Source: Candidatus Thorarchaeota archaeon (GTDB taxonomy: Archaea > Asgardarchaeota > Thorarchaeia > Thorarchaeales > Thorarchaeaceae). Taken from it: a DNA stretch of 64,000 nucleotides. The stretch lies in assembly GCA_011365025.1 (NCBI GenBank), contig RDOF01000001.1:124001-188000 (forward strand). The letters are read 5' to 3'. Below the pieces are notes generated by a model. The model searched no databases. It was not told the origin of the DNA and worked only from the letters and a program-made list of their open reading frames with translations. Position numbers and translations under genes: made by a program. Shown in pieces: positions 16,037 to 25,446 of the stretch. Position 1 is the first letter of the stretch; every line of letters begins with the position of its first letter.

Positions 16037-17038
16037 CTACGAATTGGCATCTTCTACAATATGAATTACATTCTCTCTTCCTTCTCGAAACCTACGAACA
16101 AGACCACGTTCTTCTAGGCCGCTCAATACTATGCTTATTTTCGATTGCGACATGTCTAAGTCAGTGTATAGATCCTTCTGTGAACAGGAGCCGCCCTTGG
16201 ATCTGATAGTCTCTAAGATTTCTTCCTCTTCGCTTGTTACTCCAACAAGTCGAACCGAGCCTAGTTGCTTAAGCTTTCGGACAACCTTTGGCGTGACTAG
16301 CACGATAATCCCACCAAGAACCGCACCAAGAAGAAGGAAGAGGGAGCTGTATGGAATTAGCGTCTGTGTGAAGGTTGCATCTCCAGGAACCTGGTACTTG
16401 ATGATGAATGCTTGTTCCTGTCCAGCCTGAAGACTTCCTAGGTTCCATTGGAAAATCAGAGAAGCCCCGTCGGTATAGTTCTCACTAGCTTTCGGAAAGA
16501 GGGGTCCGGCAGTTTCTTGGGAAAGGATGGCGCTCTCGGGAAGAACTGCCCTAAAGCTGAAATCGCGAAATGCTGTCAAGGGGCGGACGTAGAATATGAA
16601 GTCGCTAAGAAGATAAAGCCCATCCGGGCTCGCAACAGAATCACCCTGAAGGTCGGTCATCTCTAGCTCCAGATTCATATCGACGGATGAATTGTAGGCC
16701 AGACCTCCAGGAACTGGCAAGTGAACTACTGCATATCTGTCTTCAATGCTTGTTGTGGCATCGACATCCTGACCTTCCACTTGCGCTAAGAGAATTCGCA
16801 CAGTCAACGAGTCGACTCGGAATCGTACCTCAGATATCGAATCAGGCCCCAAATTGTAAACAACCGCCAATATCTCCATAGTGGTTGTCTTGCTCTCCGA
16901 AAGAATAGCGGTGATGTCGACGGAACCTAACTCGATAATGCTTGTTTGTGCTGATGCAATCGGAACTTGAGAAGTAACCGTAATCGGGAAGACTAGTAAG
17001 AAAGCCATCAGTATAAGCTCAATTCGTTTCAAATACAA
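16037..17038 (-). CDS. Membrane-anchored protein with cytoplasmic winged helix
   Basis: A 333-residue protein with a signal peptide or N-terminal anchor (LILMAFLLVFPITVTSQVPI), an extracellular strand-rich region of about 210 residues, one transmembrane helix (LFLLLGAVLGGIIVLVTP) followed by a positive KVVRKLKQ, and a C-terminal MarR-like winged helix (EEEILETIRSKGGSCSQKDLYTDLDMSQSKISIVLSGLEERGLVRR). The topology places the DNA-binding domain inside and the sensor-like domain outside, so it may be a one-component membrane regulator. The extracellular domain is not recognised. It converges on the HEAT-repeat gene. Confidence 0.78.
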   Translation of the reverse strand: MYLKRIELILMAFLLVFPITVTSQVPIASAQTSIIELGSVDITAILSESKTTTMEILAVVYNLGPDSISEVRFRVDSLTVRILLAQVEGQDVDATTSIEDRYAVVHLPVPGGLAYNSSVDMNLELEMTDLQGDSVASPDGLYLLSDFIFYVRPLTAFRDFSFRAVLPESAILSQETAGPLFPKASENYTDGASLIFQWNLGSLQAGQEQAFIIKYQVPGDATFTQTLIPYSSLFLLLGAVLGGIIVLVTPKVVRKLKQLGSVRLVGVTSEEEEILETIRSKGGSCSQKDLYTDLDMSQSKISIVLSGLEERGLVRRFREGRENVIHIVEDANS

Positions 17039-17144
17039 CCACCATTAGCGATTTGTTTCAAGCTTTTGTAGATATGAAAGAACCGAATGTTGCAGAATAA
17101 AAAATTAGAGGGATAGTGGCAGCAGCCACTATCCGAAGCTTCAA

Positions 17145-18308
17145 CTATCTCCTACGAAGCACAATTGCTGCCAGAGCAACAACGGCAATTGCACCAATTC
17201 CAAGAGCCAACATCTGGTCTGAAATAAGGCCAGTCAAGGGTGCGCCAGTTTCATCGACGCCGAAAGAGGGATCATGGAGTAGGGTTCCATTGTCAAAATT
17301 GGGGTACGCAAGATAGACAGCCAGCCCAGTGCCGTAAGGTACGTATGAGGCAGTTACGTCAACAGCCTGCTGTTCACCACCTGGCCAAGTAATCACGGCT
17401 GTATCGACCCAGCGGAAGAAACCTTGAGCCAAATCAGTGATGGAATCAACCATGTCAATCTGCTGAACATCACTTCCAGCCATTGCCTCGAAGCGGGTTT
17501 CGTTGCCATCTTCAGTGTTCCAGTTCATATCAGAAGTCATGGTTACATTGCGAGTTCGCTCACGGGTTTCGAATCTGTGACGAAACATATTGCCATCCTC
17601 TCTTGACATCCCTTCATGCAGGTGAGTCTGTATTGCCACCATGGATGTTTCAGTTGAGAATGGAAAATTGCCAATCTCGATATCCATCTTCAGTTCGGTG
17701 CCGCCCTCAACAAGGTAGCACGCCCGGGTGCCATTGCTATCGACGACCTCACCAGAGTAGTCCTCAAGATAGATGTGGGCCCATATCTGAAGTGTGACAT
17801 CCTCAAAGTTCTCGATTGCTCCTGCTCCAAGCATTGGTCGCTCGGGGTCGAAAGGAGCCATGAATCGGTCAGCCTTGATTGCACCCTTAGTGTATTTTAG
17901 CCAGATTTCAGTGGTCAGGTCACCATCTTTAACGGTTCCAACTTGTAGTGTCCACTCATATGCAGCAAGAGGAGCAAACTGAATTACCTCATCTTGCTGA
18001 AATGCACCATCAGCGTTCTCGTCTTCAAACTCGATGAGTGTGATATAGCCTGCCTTGAATAATGCAAAAGACCCGTTTAGATCATTTGTGTACCAGAAAT
18101 GAAACATAGGCAGTTGTCCATTAGCCCTGATAGAGATGATATCTGTGAAGATACTCACAGTGCCATCGTTTCCTCTCTGATAGCGCGGCATTCTTCGCAT
18201 GTCAGGCTGGTTAGGACCATTCGCCTGAGCATTTGCAGTGATTACCATCGGCTCTAGCACAAAGAGCGCGAGTAGCAGTCCAAGCATTAGTGTGGTTCGC
18301 TTGTTCAT
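17145..18308 (-). CDS. Secreted, C-terminally anchored surface protein
   Basis: A 387-residue exported protein. It has a clear signal peptide (TLMLGLLLALFVLEPMVITANAQA) and a C-terminal transmembrane helix ending in RRR (QMLALGIGAIAVVALAAIVLRRR), so the body faces outside. The body is rich in aromatic and acidic residues with several N-x-S/T sites, consistent with a glycosylated surface protein. No known domain is recognised. The ATG has AGGTG six nt upstream, and a TATA element on the minus strand lies at 18338-18350. Confidence 0.75.
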   Translation of the reverse strand: MNKRTTLMLGLLLALFVLEPMVITANAQANGPNQPDMRRMPRYQRGNDGTVSIFTDIISIRANGQLPMFHFWYTNDLNGSFALFKAGYITLIEFEDENADGAFQQDEVIQFAPLAAYEWTLQVGTVKDGDLTTEIWLKYTKGAIKADRFMAPFDPERPMLGAGAIENFEDVTLQIWAHIYLEDYSGEVVDSNGTRACYLVEGGTELKMDIEIGNFPFSTETSMVAIQTHLHEGMSREDGNMFRHRFETRERTRNVTMTSDMNWNTEDGNETRFEAMAGSDVQQIDMVDSITDLAQGFFRWVDTAVITWPGGEQQAVDVTASYVPYGTGLAVYLAYPNFDNGTLLHDPSFGVDETGAPLTGLISDQMLALGIGAIAVVALAAIVLRRR

Positions 18309-18506
18309 TTGTTACACCTGACTCGAACCCTCTAATCTTGGTATATAATGACTTTTTTACAGAATAGGTTTGTCTGACTCGAAAAGAAGGTTATTCGGTC
18401 GCTTATTTGTAGTAAAGGCTTTATGAACCCTTTAAATGGTTGAAGCAATAGGTTCGATACAAACAAAAGCCAGTTCGTTGTGAGTTGTGTCTTTAGGAGA
18501 GATTTG

Positions 18507-19712
18507 ATGACTCGAGACCTCATTATTGTTGGAGGCGGCCCCGCAGGAGCTAGCTGTGCTAGACGTGCCTCCAAGCTTGGGCTTGATGTGCTTGTGTTTG
18601 AGAAAGCAGTCCACCCAAGACGGAAGGCATGCGGAGGGGGACTGACGCTTCGTGTTAGCGAGTCGCTAGATTTTGATATCTCAAGTGTGATAGAGAGAGA
18701 ACAGGACGGTCTTCGGCTACACAGCCCCTCAGGAATAATGGTTGAAAACCACAGAAAGGAAATTACTGGTCATACTGTGCGAAGAGAGGACTTCGATCAC
18801 CTGCTACTGAAAAAGGCCCAAGAAGCGGGAGCTGATGTCATCCAAAATACAAAGGTTACAGATGTCATTGAAGAGGCGAGTAGCGTTTCGGTAATAGTCA
18901 ACGGGGAAAGAGAAACAGCTAAGCTTGTGGTTGGAGCAGATGGAGTCAATAGCACCATAGCAAGAAAAAGTGGACTTCATGAGCGATGGAAGGATAATGA
19001 AATTGCACTGACTTTCGAGGCTTCTGTTCCAATGGATCCCGCGGACATTTTACGAATATCAGGAAGTTCCGAGCATCATGAGCACATCTTCATAGACATA
19101 TTCTTTGGAGCCACCCCCTTGGGATACGCTTGGGCGTTCCCAAAGAGGAATGAATACAGCCTTGGGATGGGGGCAATGGTCAGTGTTATGTCGAACTTCA
19201 AGGAGTCATGGGGAAGGTTTGTTCATGAGTTCGAGGAGAAATACAATGTAGAATGCGACCTATCTCAGCAAACTGCAACTCGAATTCCCTTGGGCGGGCT
19301 CATTCCGAATCTTTGCTCCAAGAGAATAATGCTGGCTGGAGATGCAGCAGGCTTTGTGGCCCCCGCTACAGGAGAGGGAATTCACTACGCAGTTGAATCC
19401 GGAATCATGGCAGCTGAAGTCGCCCAAGGAATCGTTGAAGGCAGAGCAGATGTGACCACAGCATCTTATGCGAAACTCTGCAAGGATACTATTGGAAAGG
19501 ACCTGAGGATTGGAAGGTTCCTCCAGAAACTGCTCTTCAAGTCAACTGAAAACATGGAACGATTCATTCGGATGTGCGAGAAGGACGAAGTTATGAAGGA
19601 GTATTCGCTGGAATTGGTGATGGGGTATGTGCCCTTCAAAACGAGTCGGTTGCGAATGACGAAGAGGATGCTCAGGAAGCATCTGGGGCAGGCTATCCGT
19701 CTGCTGATTTAG
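18507..19712 (+). CDS. Geranylgeranyl reductase family FAD protein (copy 1)
   Basis: FAD-dependent reductase of the family that saturates the geranylgeranyl chains of archaeal lipids. The N-terminal dinucleotide-binding GGGPAGASCARR, PRRKACGGGLT (family PxxKxCGG), VGADGVNS and the AGDAAGFVAPATGEGIHYAVESG motif are diagnostic. About 401 residues. The ATG at 18507 has AGGAGAG just upstream; an earlier in-frame codon at 18480 is not needed. A close paralogue is at 35975-37165. Other substrates such as polyprenols or menaquinone side chains cannot be excluded. Confidence 0.9.
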   Translation: MTRDLIIVGGGPAGASCARRASKLGLDVLVFEKAVHPRRKACGGGLTLRVSESLDFDISSVIEREQDGLRLHSPSGIMVENHRKEITGHTVRREDFDHLLLKKAQEAGADVIQNTKVTDVIEEASSVSVIVNGERETAKLVVGADGVNSTIARKSGLHERWKDNEIALTFEASVPMDPADILRISGSSEHHEHIFIDIFFGATPLGYAWAFPKRNEYSLGMGAMVSVMSNFKESWGRFVHEFEEKYNVECDLSQQTATRIPLGGLIPNLCSKRIMLAGDAAGFVAPATGEGIHYAVESGIMAAEVAQGIVEGRADVTTASYAKLCKDTIGKDLRIGRFLQKLLFKSTENMERFIRMCEKDEVMKEYSLELVMGYVPFKTSRLRMTKRMLRKHLGQAIRLLI

Positions 19713-19800
19713 ATTCATTATGGGCAGTTCGTTCATTGAATTAGTTGTATGGTTTAGCAAGAATATATTGAAAAACAGTCCCAACTTAGTTCAGGTATTC

Positions 19801-20340
19801 ATGGAGGACGAATCTGATATGAGCGACCCTGAGGAAATCAAACGTCTTCAAGCTGCAATCAAGAACCTGAACCTTGACTATATGCGCGGACTAATCTCTG
19901 AATCAGACTATAACAGGCAGTCGGAACAACTCAGAAACCTCCTTGACCAGCTTGGGGGAATTCCAACAGGGCTCTCGGAAGCACGGGAATCGCTTCAGGC
20001 TCCGCCACAGGTGCAAAGCAAACAGGTCTTGACTGATCCTGTAACTGCCGTGAAGAAAGCAGTCCAATCAATGCGAAGAATCCCCATAGAACGCATAGCC
20101 CAAGAATCAGGTGTTGGTGCCATCCAAGTAACACGTATCCTTACAGATTTGCTCGACGGGCGTGAACTCTCGGGCCGCATTGACCATGATGCAGGGGATT
20201 TCATTCTTGGAACTGGGAGTGGACCACCTCCAAAGACCATAGCGGCATGTCCGTTTTGTCGAAGTGATTTGCAGCGAATCGCGGTTAGAGGGGAAACTGT
20301 GACCTGTGATGTATGCCGTGAGTCGTTCATTGTTTCATAG
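19801..20340 (+). CDS. Winged-helix and zinc-ribbon protein of unknown role
   Basis: About 179 residues. An N-terminal helical SHOCT-like segment (LNLDYMRGLISESDYNRQSEQLRNLL) is followed by a linker, a winged-helix-like segment (MRRIPIERIAQESGVGAIQVTRILTDLLDGRELSGRID), and a C-terminal zinc ribbon with CPFC and CDVC. Start at 19801 has CAGGT upstream; 19819 is an alternative with GGAGG. The arrangement resembles archaeal adaptor or transcription proteins that recognise a partner, but no specific function is claimed. It follows the geranylgeranyl reductase on the same strand by 88 bp. Confidence 0.72.
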   Translation: MEDESDMSDPEEIKRLQAAIKNLNLDYMRGLISESDYNRQSEQLRNLLDQLGGIPTGLSEARESLQAPPQVQSKQVLTDPVTAVKKAVQSMRRIPIERIAQESGVGAIQVTRILTDLLDGRELSGRIDHDAGDFILGTGSGPPPKTIAACPFCRSDLQRIAVRGETVTCDVCRESFIVS

Positions 20341-20428
20341 AAATCTAGGTGCAGAATTGACCTAGTGTTCTTAAGAAAAAGGTGGCATACAACTGCCTGA
20401 TTGACTTGTATTGAACGAGGCAAGGTTG

Positions 20429-21697
20429 ATGACGCTCTTTCAAGCATGCCTTAACGGGAATGAATCTGAAGCCGTTTCGCAGGCAATAGAAATGATTACC
20501 AAAGGTCAGCCAGCTGCACTATGGGCAATAATGATGCATGCAGCAAGTTGGCACGAACAGACAGAGTTTGACACGCCTCATTCAACGATTATGACCTACG
20601 CAACACATAGACTAGTTGAGGACCTTGGATTCAACGATGAGGTGCTGGCAGATAACTCTGCCAAGTCTCCTGTCAAAATTCCAGATGATTTCAGGGTTCC
20701 ACTTCAGAGATCCCTGGTTGAGCGTCTTGCTCTGTATCTTGCCGCAGTTGATCACTGGAGTCGAGAAAAGGGGCCAAAGTACAATATTGGCACGGAACTG
20801 GAGTCCTTGGGTAGCAGTATGCACAACTATGAACAAAGTGTGAGAGACCAGTCACACATGGGCGCACTGAAAGCAGCTCTAAGGCTTGGTGACAGGAAGG
20901 AGCCAGTGAGGCTAGAACGGATGACAGCCACTCTGGCCGCAGAAGACCCTGATAATCTTGGACATGGCTTTATCATGCCCTTTTCACTCCTGTCGGAGCT
21001 CCCGGCGCCCGAGTTCAAATTGCCATACCAAGCCGCCCTATGGCATCTTACAGAATATCTGATTAGAAAAGTCCCGAGGAAGGCTCCCAGTGGATTCCGG
21101 ATTGACGCTCAGTTGGACAAGATGGCAAAGCCAACGGACCTATCCAAGTACAAAGATCTCTTTGCCAACGCAGTGGTGAACTACGGAATCCTCGGGCACA
21201 ACGGCATTTTTTCACATAGGATTGCAGAAGCAGCTGAAACAGGATGCCTTCATAGCGATGCTATCGTTTGGCTTTTGGACAGATTGAGGAAGAATATAGG
21301 TGCGAAGTTGCTTACCAAGGAGCAGTTGGCTGTTGAAAAATTAATGAGAACAAAAGAGGGGATGGATTGGGAGCAATTGCCAAGTGGAATTGACCTTCCA
21401 GATTCTGGGAAGGTTAGACTGTGGCTAGTAAAGAATGCCTCGGACTATTGGGACGCAATGATGGACCTAAGAGCGGATGTGTTCGAAAAGAGTATCCCGA
21501 ATATTCGAAAGAAAGACTGGCCAGTTATTAGAGCAACTCAGTATGCCATGCCTACCGTGAACGGTGCTCCCCAAGCATCTCATGTGACCATCTTCACGCA
21601 GGCAACTTGGTCCCTTGTAGACCATGGTCTGATTGAAAACAAGCTTGCAGCACTTCAGGTTCATCGAATGCTCAGGCAGTATCTCAAGGAAAGATAA
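20429..21697 (+). CDS. Conserved-looking protein of unknown function (422 aa)
   Basis: I do not recognise this protein. It is soluble, with helical segments and a histidine-rich stretch near the N-terminus (HAASWHEQTEFDTPHSTIM, then TYATHRL) that might bind a metal. The C-terminal half has DWEQLPSGIDLPDSG and a Trp-rich end. The ATG at 20429 has GAGG 8 nt upstream and is preferred over the in-frame TTG at 20411. It follows the winged-helix gene by about 90 bp on the same strand and ends before a convergent tfrB. Confidence 0.7.
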   Translation: MTLFQACLNGNESEAVSQAIEMITKGQPAALWAIMMHAASWHEQTEFDTPHSTIMTYATHRLVEDLGFNDEVLADNSAKSPVKIPDDFRVPLQRSLVERLALYLAAVDHWSREKGPKYNIGTELESLGSSMHNYEQSVRDQSHMGALKAALRLGDRKEPVRLERMTATLAAEDPDNLGHGFIMPFSLLSELPAPEFKLPYQAALWHLTEYLIRKVPRKAPSGFRIDAQLDKMAKPTDLSKYKDLFANAVVNYGILGHNGIFSHRIAEAAETGCLHSDAIVWLLDRLRKNIGAKLLTKEQLAVEKLMRTKEGMDWEQLPSGIDLPDSGKVRLWLVKNASDYWDAMMDLRADVFEKSIPNIRKKDWPVIRATQYAMPTVNGAPQASHVTIFTQATWSLVDHGLIENKLAALQVHRMLRQYLKER

Positions 21698-21767
21698 TGT
21701 GAAGCTCTCAACTGGTGAGTATTACCAAAGAATGAGGGAGGAGAGGACATGCCTCTCCCGCTAATGG

Positions 21768-23333
21768 CTAGGTCTTTGTGTCGCCCTTTCGATAGGACTC
21801 AGCCAGCAAGTCCGGTATATAGCGAACCTGCATCTTGGTGCCCTTCATCATGTCATTGATTTGGATTGTGCAGAAGGGACATTCAGTAGTAACCATGTCG
21901 GCACCAGTAGCATCGATGTACTCCTTCTTAGTCGTGGCAATTTTCTGTGAGAGTTCACGCAGGCCCGCGCGAACTCCTCCACCGGCGCCACAACACCGGT
22001 TCTTATACGGGTCTTCTATGTATTCCACTCCGGGAATCATCTTGAGGAGCTGAATTGGCTCATCGAATACATGTTGGCCTCTACCAAGGTGACATGGTTC
22101 ATGGTAGGTGACTTTCAGTTTAATCTCTCCCTTTGGAGGAATGATATTCTCCTTACCAATCACTTGAATCATATATTCTGCCATATCGTATACCTTGTAC
22201 TTGGGAGGCTCTCCACGTTCTTCCTCGATGTACGGCCGATGATCTTCACGAAGGGTCTTTCCACATCCGGCGCATGCAACAACAACTGTATCGCAGTTGT
22301 ACTTCTCACAGGCTTCTTCGAAGATCTCGGTCACTCTTCGTGCTGCGGCATGTGCGGTGTTCAGATCTCCGGTTCTGAATGCTGGTGAGGCACAACACCA
22401 CTGCTCCTTGGGTACGACAACGTCGATATTGTTTCGATTGAGAACATCAATTAGTGCCTTGCCAGTATTTTGCATTCGGTAGTCTATGAGACACCCTGTG
22501 AAGAAAGCAACTCGCCCACGGGGATTGTCAACGAAGAACTCGGCAGACCCAAGTTCCTTCAGAAGGGGAGTATCCTTCTCAGGCACAGCCCGTCCGGTTT
22601 TTACAATCTGGTCAACAAAGCCTTGTTGACCCTCAGCCAATGGATATCCAGCTTCGACAGCCTTTGCTCGCAAGAGCTCAACTGCCAGAGAGGGAATTTT
22701 GATTTTCTTTGGACAGATATCCTCACACATTTTGCAGGTAGTGCAGCTGTAGATGGACTCGTTCATTGCCATGGCTATACGGTCTTCAACATCTCTGGGA
22801 TCTAGCTCGAGCCGAGCAAGCTGACGGATTATCATTGGTCCAGGATAGTCCCATGTTTCATGAACAATTGGGCAGTTTGAAAGGCAAGCACTGCACTCGA
22901 TGCACTTGCGTATCTCTCTGACTTTCTCAATCTCTTCCGCATGAATGATTTCAGGTCGCTGGGGTTTCTTGTCACGAGCTACATAGGGCCGTATTCTCCT
23001 CAACCTGTAGGTGGTCTGAGCCATGTCAACAACAAGGTCCTTGATTATAGGCATCTTCTCCAGAGGCTCAAGAAGCAGGGACTCATCGGGATTAACTTTG
23101 GTCCTACAAGCAATTCGTGCGACAGTGTTTACTTTCACTGCACAAGATCCACACTGGCCACCCCTGCATTCCCATCGGAAAGCCAGACTAGAGTCGTACT
23201 TGTCCTGCATATAGAGCAAGGCGTCTAGAACCGTCATCCCAGGTTCGTATTCCACATCAAAGTCTTGGAAGTAGGGTTCGTCATCTAAGTCCGGGTTGTA
23301 TCTGAAAACTTTTGCCTTGATTGTCTTTGTCAT
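21768..23333 (-). CDS. Fumarate reductase iron-sulfur/HdrB-type subunit (TfrB-like)
   Basis: Electron-transfer subunit that joins a fumarate reductase iron-sulfur part to a heterodisulfide-reductase-type part. The N-terminus has a 2Fe-2S site (C56, C61, C64, C76), followed by two 4Fe-4S cysteine sets (C144-C147-C150-C154 and C197-C200-C203-C207). The C-terminal half has two CCG domains, with GCLIDYR, EQWCCASPAF, EPCHLGRG and NRCCGAGGG. This FrdB-HdrB fusion is the layout of TfrB, which couples fumarate reduction to coenzyme M/B oxidation in methanogens. The thiol donor here is unknown. GAGGAGG precedes the ATG. It follows the flavoprotein gene by 14 bp. Confidence 0.92.
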   Translation of the reverse strand: MTKTIKAKVFRYNPDLDDEPYFQDFDVEYEPGMTVLDALLYMQDKYDSSLAFRWECRGGQCGSCAVKVNTVARIACRTKVNPDESLLLEPLEKMPIIKDLVVDMAQTTYRLRRIRPYVARDKKPQRPEIIHAEEIEKVREIRKCIECSACLSNCPIVHETWDYPGPMIIRQLARLELDPRDVEDRIAMAMNESIYSCTTCKMCEDICPKKIKIPSLAVELLRAKAVEAGYPLAEGQQGFVDQIVKTGRAVPEKDTPLLKELGSAEFFVDNPRGRVAFFTGCLIDYRMQNTGKALIDVLNRNNIDVVVPKEQWCCASPAFRTGDLNTAHAAARRVTEIFEEACEKYNCDTVVVACAGCGKTLREDHRPYIEEERGEPPKYKVYDMAEYMIQVIGKENIIPPKGEIKLKVTYHEPCHLGRGQHVFDEPIQLLKMIPGVEYIEDPYKNRCCGAGGGVRAGLRELSQKIATTKKEYIDATGADMVTTECPFCTIQINDMMKGTKMQVRYIPDLLAESYRKGDTKT

Positions 23334-23347
23334 CGAATTTGCCTCCT

Positions 23348-25036
23348 CTATGGGGGAGTGATTTTGGTAATCACTAGGTCTTCCTTTTGCAATTCCATCT
23401 TGCCATCTTTGCCCTTTCGGATGACGATGTTGTAATAGCCCTTATCATTGGGGTCTCCATCGACGCGGTAGTGGGCGCCTCTGCTCCCCTTTCTCATGAC
23501 AGCAGCCTCTGCCACCATGCGGGCAGTTGCCACCATATGCTCAAACTCAATGGCTTGATGCCATCCGGGATTGAATCGCTTCACAGGCACATCGACTTTG
23601 ATATTTGGAACGACTTCTTTCTGGATTCGTCGGAGCTCATTTACTGCATACTGCATTTCATCTTCCTTACGAAATATCTGAACCTTTGACCACATTAGCT
23701 CGGTTAGCTCCTCTCTTGCGTCAGCAGGCGAAACCCCTTCCTTGCGTTCAAGCATTGCCTCTAACTTCTCAAACTCAGCCAATATTGTATCTCTGTTGAT
23801 GCCGGTATGGGTGTTCTTCTTGGCGAATTTTGCGGCACTGTCACCAGCCAGCGCTCCAAACACCTGAGTATCAGCTAGAGCGTTGCCACCCAGTCGGTTA
23901 CCTCCATGAACCCCGCCTGTGCATTCACCCGCTGCATAGAGACCTGGGATGTTTGTGCTAGCCTCTTCGTCAATCTTGATTCCGCCCATGAAATGATGAG
24001 CTGTCGGAGACACCTGCATCGGCTCCTCGCGGATATCTACACCTGCATCCTCGAATTGCTCAATCATGCTCTCCAGTCTGAACTCCACAATCGACTTCGG
24101 AAGATGGGCAATACTGAGGTAGACACCACCATCAGGAGACCCACGTCCCTCAACAACTTCAGTCATAATGGAACGAGCAACTTGGTCTCTGCCTGCAAGC
24201 TCCATGACCTCAGGGTAGTATCTGTGCATGAACCGTTCCCCTTCGCTGTTAAGGAGAATTCCGCCCTCTCCGCGGACGGCTTCGGTCACCAGCCGCCCCT
24301 TGGCTGATTCGGGCTTGACCATCCCAGTTGGATGGAACTGGACCATCTCCATGTCAATGAGTTCGCACCCGGCTTCGTATGCCATACCATATCCATCGCC
24401 GACATCCAGCTGAGCGTTGCTTGTGACGCTAAAGATACGTCCCGCACCTCCGGTTGCCATTACAACTGATTTGGCACGAAAAACGAGATAGTCGCCATAC
24501 TTCAAATCGATGGCTGCAACACCTGCAACTCGACCATCTTCAACAAGGATCTTTGTGGCAAATACCTCGTGAAACACGCGTACCGATGTCTTCCGTATTG
24601 CCTCGGTGAGGGTTACCATAATCTCAGACCCAGTTCTATCGGAAGCATACGCAGTTCGTCTCCAAGATTGCTTTCCAAAAGGACGTTGAGCAATCTTCCC
24701 TTCGGGCGTTCTGTCAAAAAGGGCGCCATACTCCTCCAAATCAAAGATTCTTTCGGAAGCATCACGAACAAGGATTTCAGCAAGCTTCTGATTGTTAAGG
24801 TAGTTGCCCCCCACAATAGTATCCTTGAAGTGAGTCTCAGGGTTATCGTCAGGGTCGACATTTCCGAGTGACACATTATAGCCGCCCTCGGCCATGGCAG
24901 TATGTGCTTTGCCGAGAAGCTCTTTGCTAAGCATGATTACATCCAGATTGTGATTTGATGCTTCAATCGCTGCGCGGCATCCTGCACCACCTGCACCAAC
25001 AACTAAAACATCGCACATTATCGTCTTGTAGTTCAA
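23348..25036 (-). CDS. Fumarate reductase/succinate dehydrogenase flavoprotein (TfrA-like)
   Basis: Catalytic flavoprotein that interconverts fumarate and succinate. The FAD-binding N-terminus (VVGAGGAGCRAAIEA), H45 in AHTAMAEGG (the residue that binds FAD covalently in this family), FHPTGM, the catalytic AVRGEGGILLN, and GGNRLGGNALAD are present. Length 562 residues is normal. The TTG start has GGAGG 8 nt upstream. With the TfrB-like gene it forms a two-gene unit with no membrane-anchor subunit, so the enzyme is probably soluble. Direction of reaction is not decided by sequence. Confidence 0.94.
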   Translation of the reverse strand: MNYKTIMCDVLVVGAGGAGCRAAIEASNHNLDVIMLSKELLGKAHTAMAEGGYNVSLGNVDPDDNPETHFKDTIVGGNYLNNQKLAEILVRDASERIFDLEEYGALFDRTPEGKIAQRPFGKQSWRRTAYASDRTGSEIMVTLTEAIRKTSVRVFHEVFATKILVEDGRVAGVAAIDLKYGDYLVFRAKSVVMATGGAGRIFSVTSNAQLDVGDGYGMAYEAGCELIDMEMVQFHPTGMVKPESAKGRLVTEAVRGEGGILLNSEGERFMHRYYPEVMELAGRDQVARSIMTEVVEGRGSPDGGVYLSIAHLPKSIVEFRLESMIEQFEDAGVDIREEPMQVSPTAHHFMGGIKIDEEASTNIPGLYAAGECTGGVHGGNRLGGNALADTQVFGALAGDSAAKFAKKNTHTGINRDTILAEFEKLEAMLERKEGVSPADAREELTELMWSKVQIFRKEDEMQYAVNELRRIQKEVVPNIKVDVPVKRFNPGWHQAIEFEHMVATARMVAEAAVMRKGSRGAHYRVDGDPNDKGYYNIVIRKGKDGKMELQKEDLVITKITPP

Positions 25037-25295
25037 ACTACAGTCCTCCGATGGAGAGGTTTCTCCGAACTGTAAACCGGTCGGACAATGGCCAGCGTTT
25101 AAGAGTTACTGTTGAGGTTCGGAAAGAAAATCCTTTGGAATCAAATCCGGATTTGAGGAATTCCTGATACAAATCTCAGGGCCTGCTGCAGGAATGATAT
25201 TTGGCGCCAATCATATGCTTGAATCGACCCTTTTATTCATCTTAAGACGTATCTTCAACCAAATCTAGCCAAAGATACGCCGGGGTGTTAAGTGC

Positions 25296-25382
25296 ATGGA
25301 CTTTGAGGATATTCTTCTGGTTCTCTTTGTAGTAGTGCTGGTCTTAATGACCGTATATGGATTGGCTGTTCCTGCGCTATGA
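25296..25382 (+). CDS. Possible 28-residue single-helix membrane peptide
   Basis: A short frame from ATG to TGA in the 410-bp gap between tfrA and fumarase. The encoded peptide is an acidic start (MDFEDI) followed by one hydrophobic helix (LLVLFVVVLVLMTVYGLAV). A GGGGTG lies about 9 nt upstream. Small hydrophobic peptides like this can be real but also arise by chance. It is the only coding candidate in this gap. Confidence 0.35.
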   Translation: MDFEDILLVLFVVVLVLMTVYGLAVPAL

Positions 25383-25390
25383 ATCAGTAG

Positions 25391-25427
25391 AAAAAAAAGG
25401 AGGGTGACGGCAGGTCTTATCCTGCCG
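25391..25427 (-). terminator. Stem-loop and T run after the fumarase genes
   Basis: On the minus strand a perfect 7-bp stem (CGGCAGG/CCTGCCG, 6-nt loop, 25408-25427) is followed after 9 nt by eight T residues (25398-25391). It lies about 20 nt past the fumarase beta stop. Confidence 0.55.
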
Positions 25428-25446
25428 CAAGCAGATGCTGAATTTG

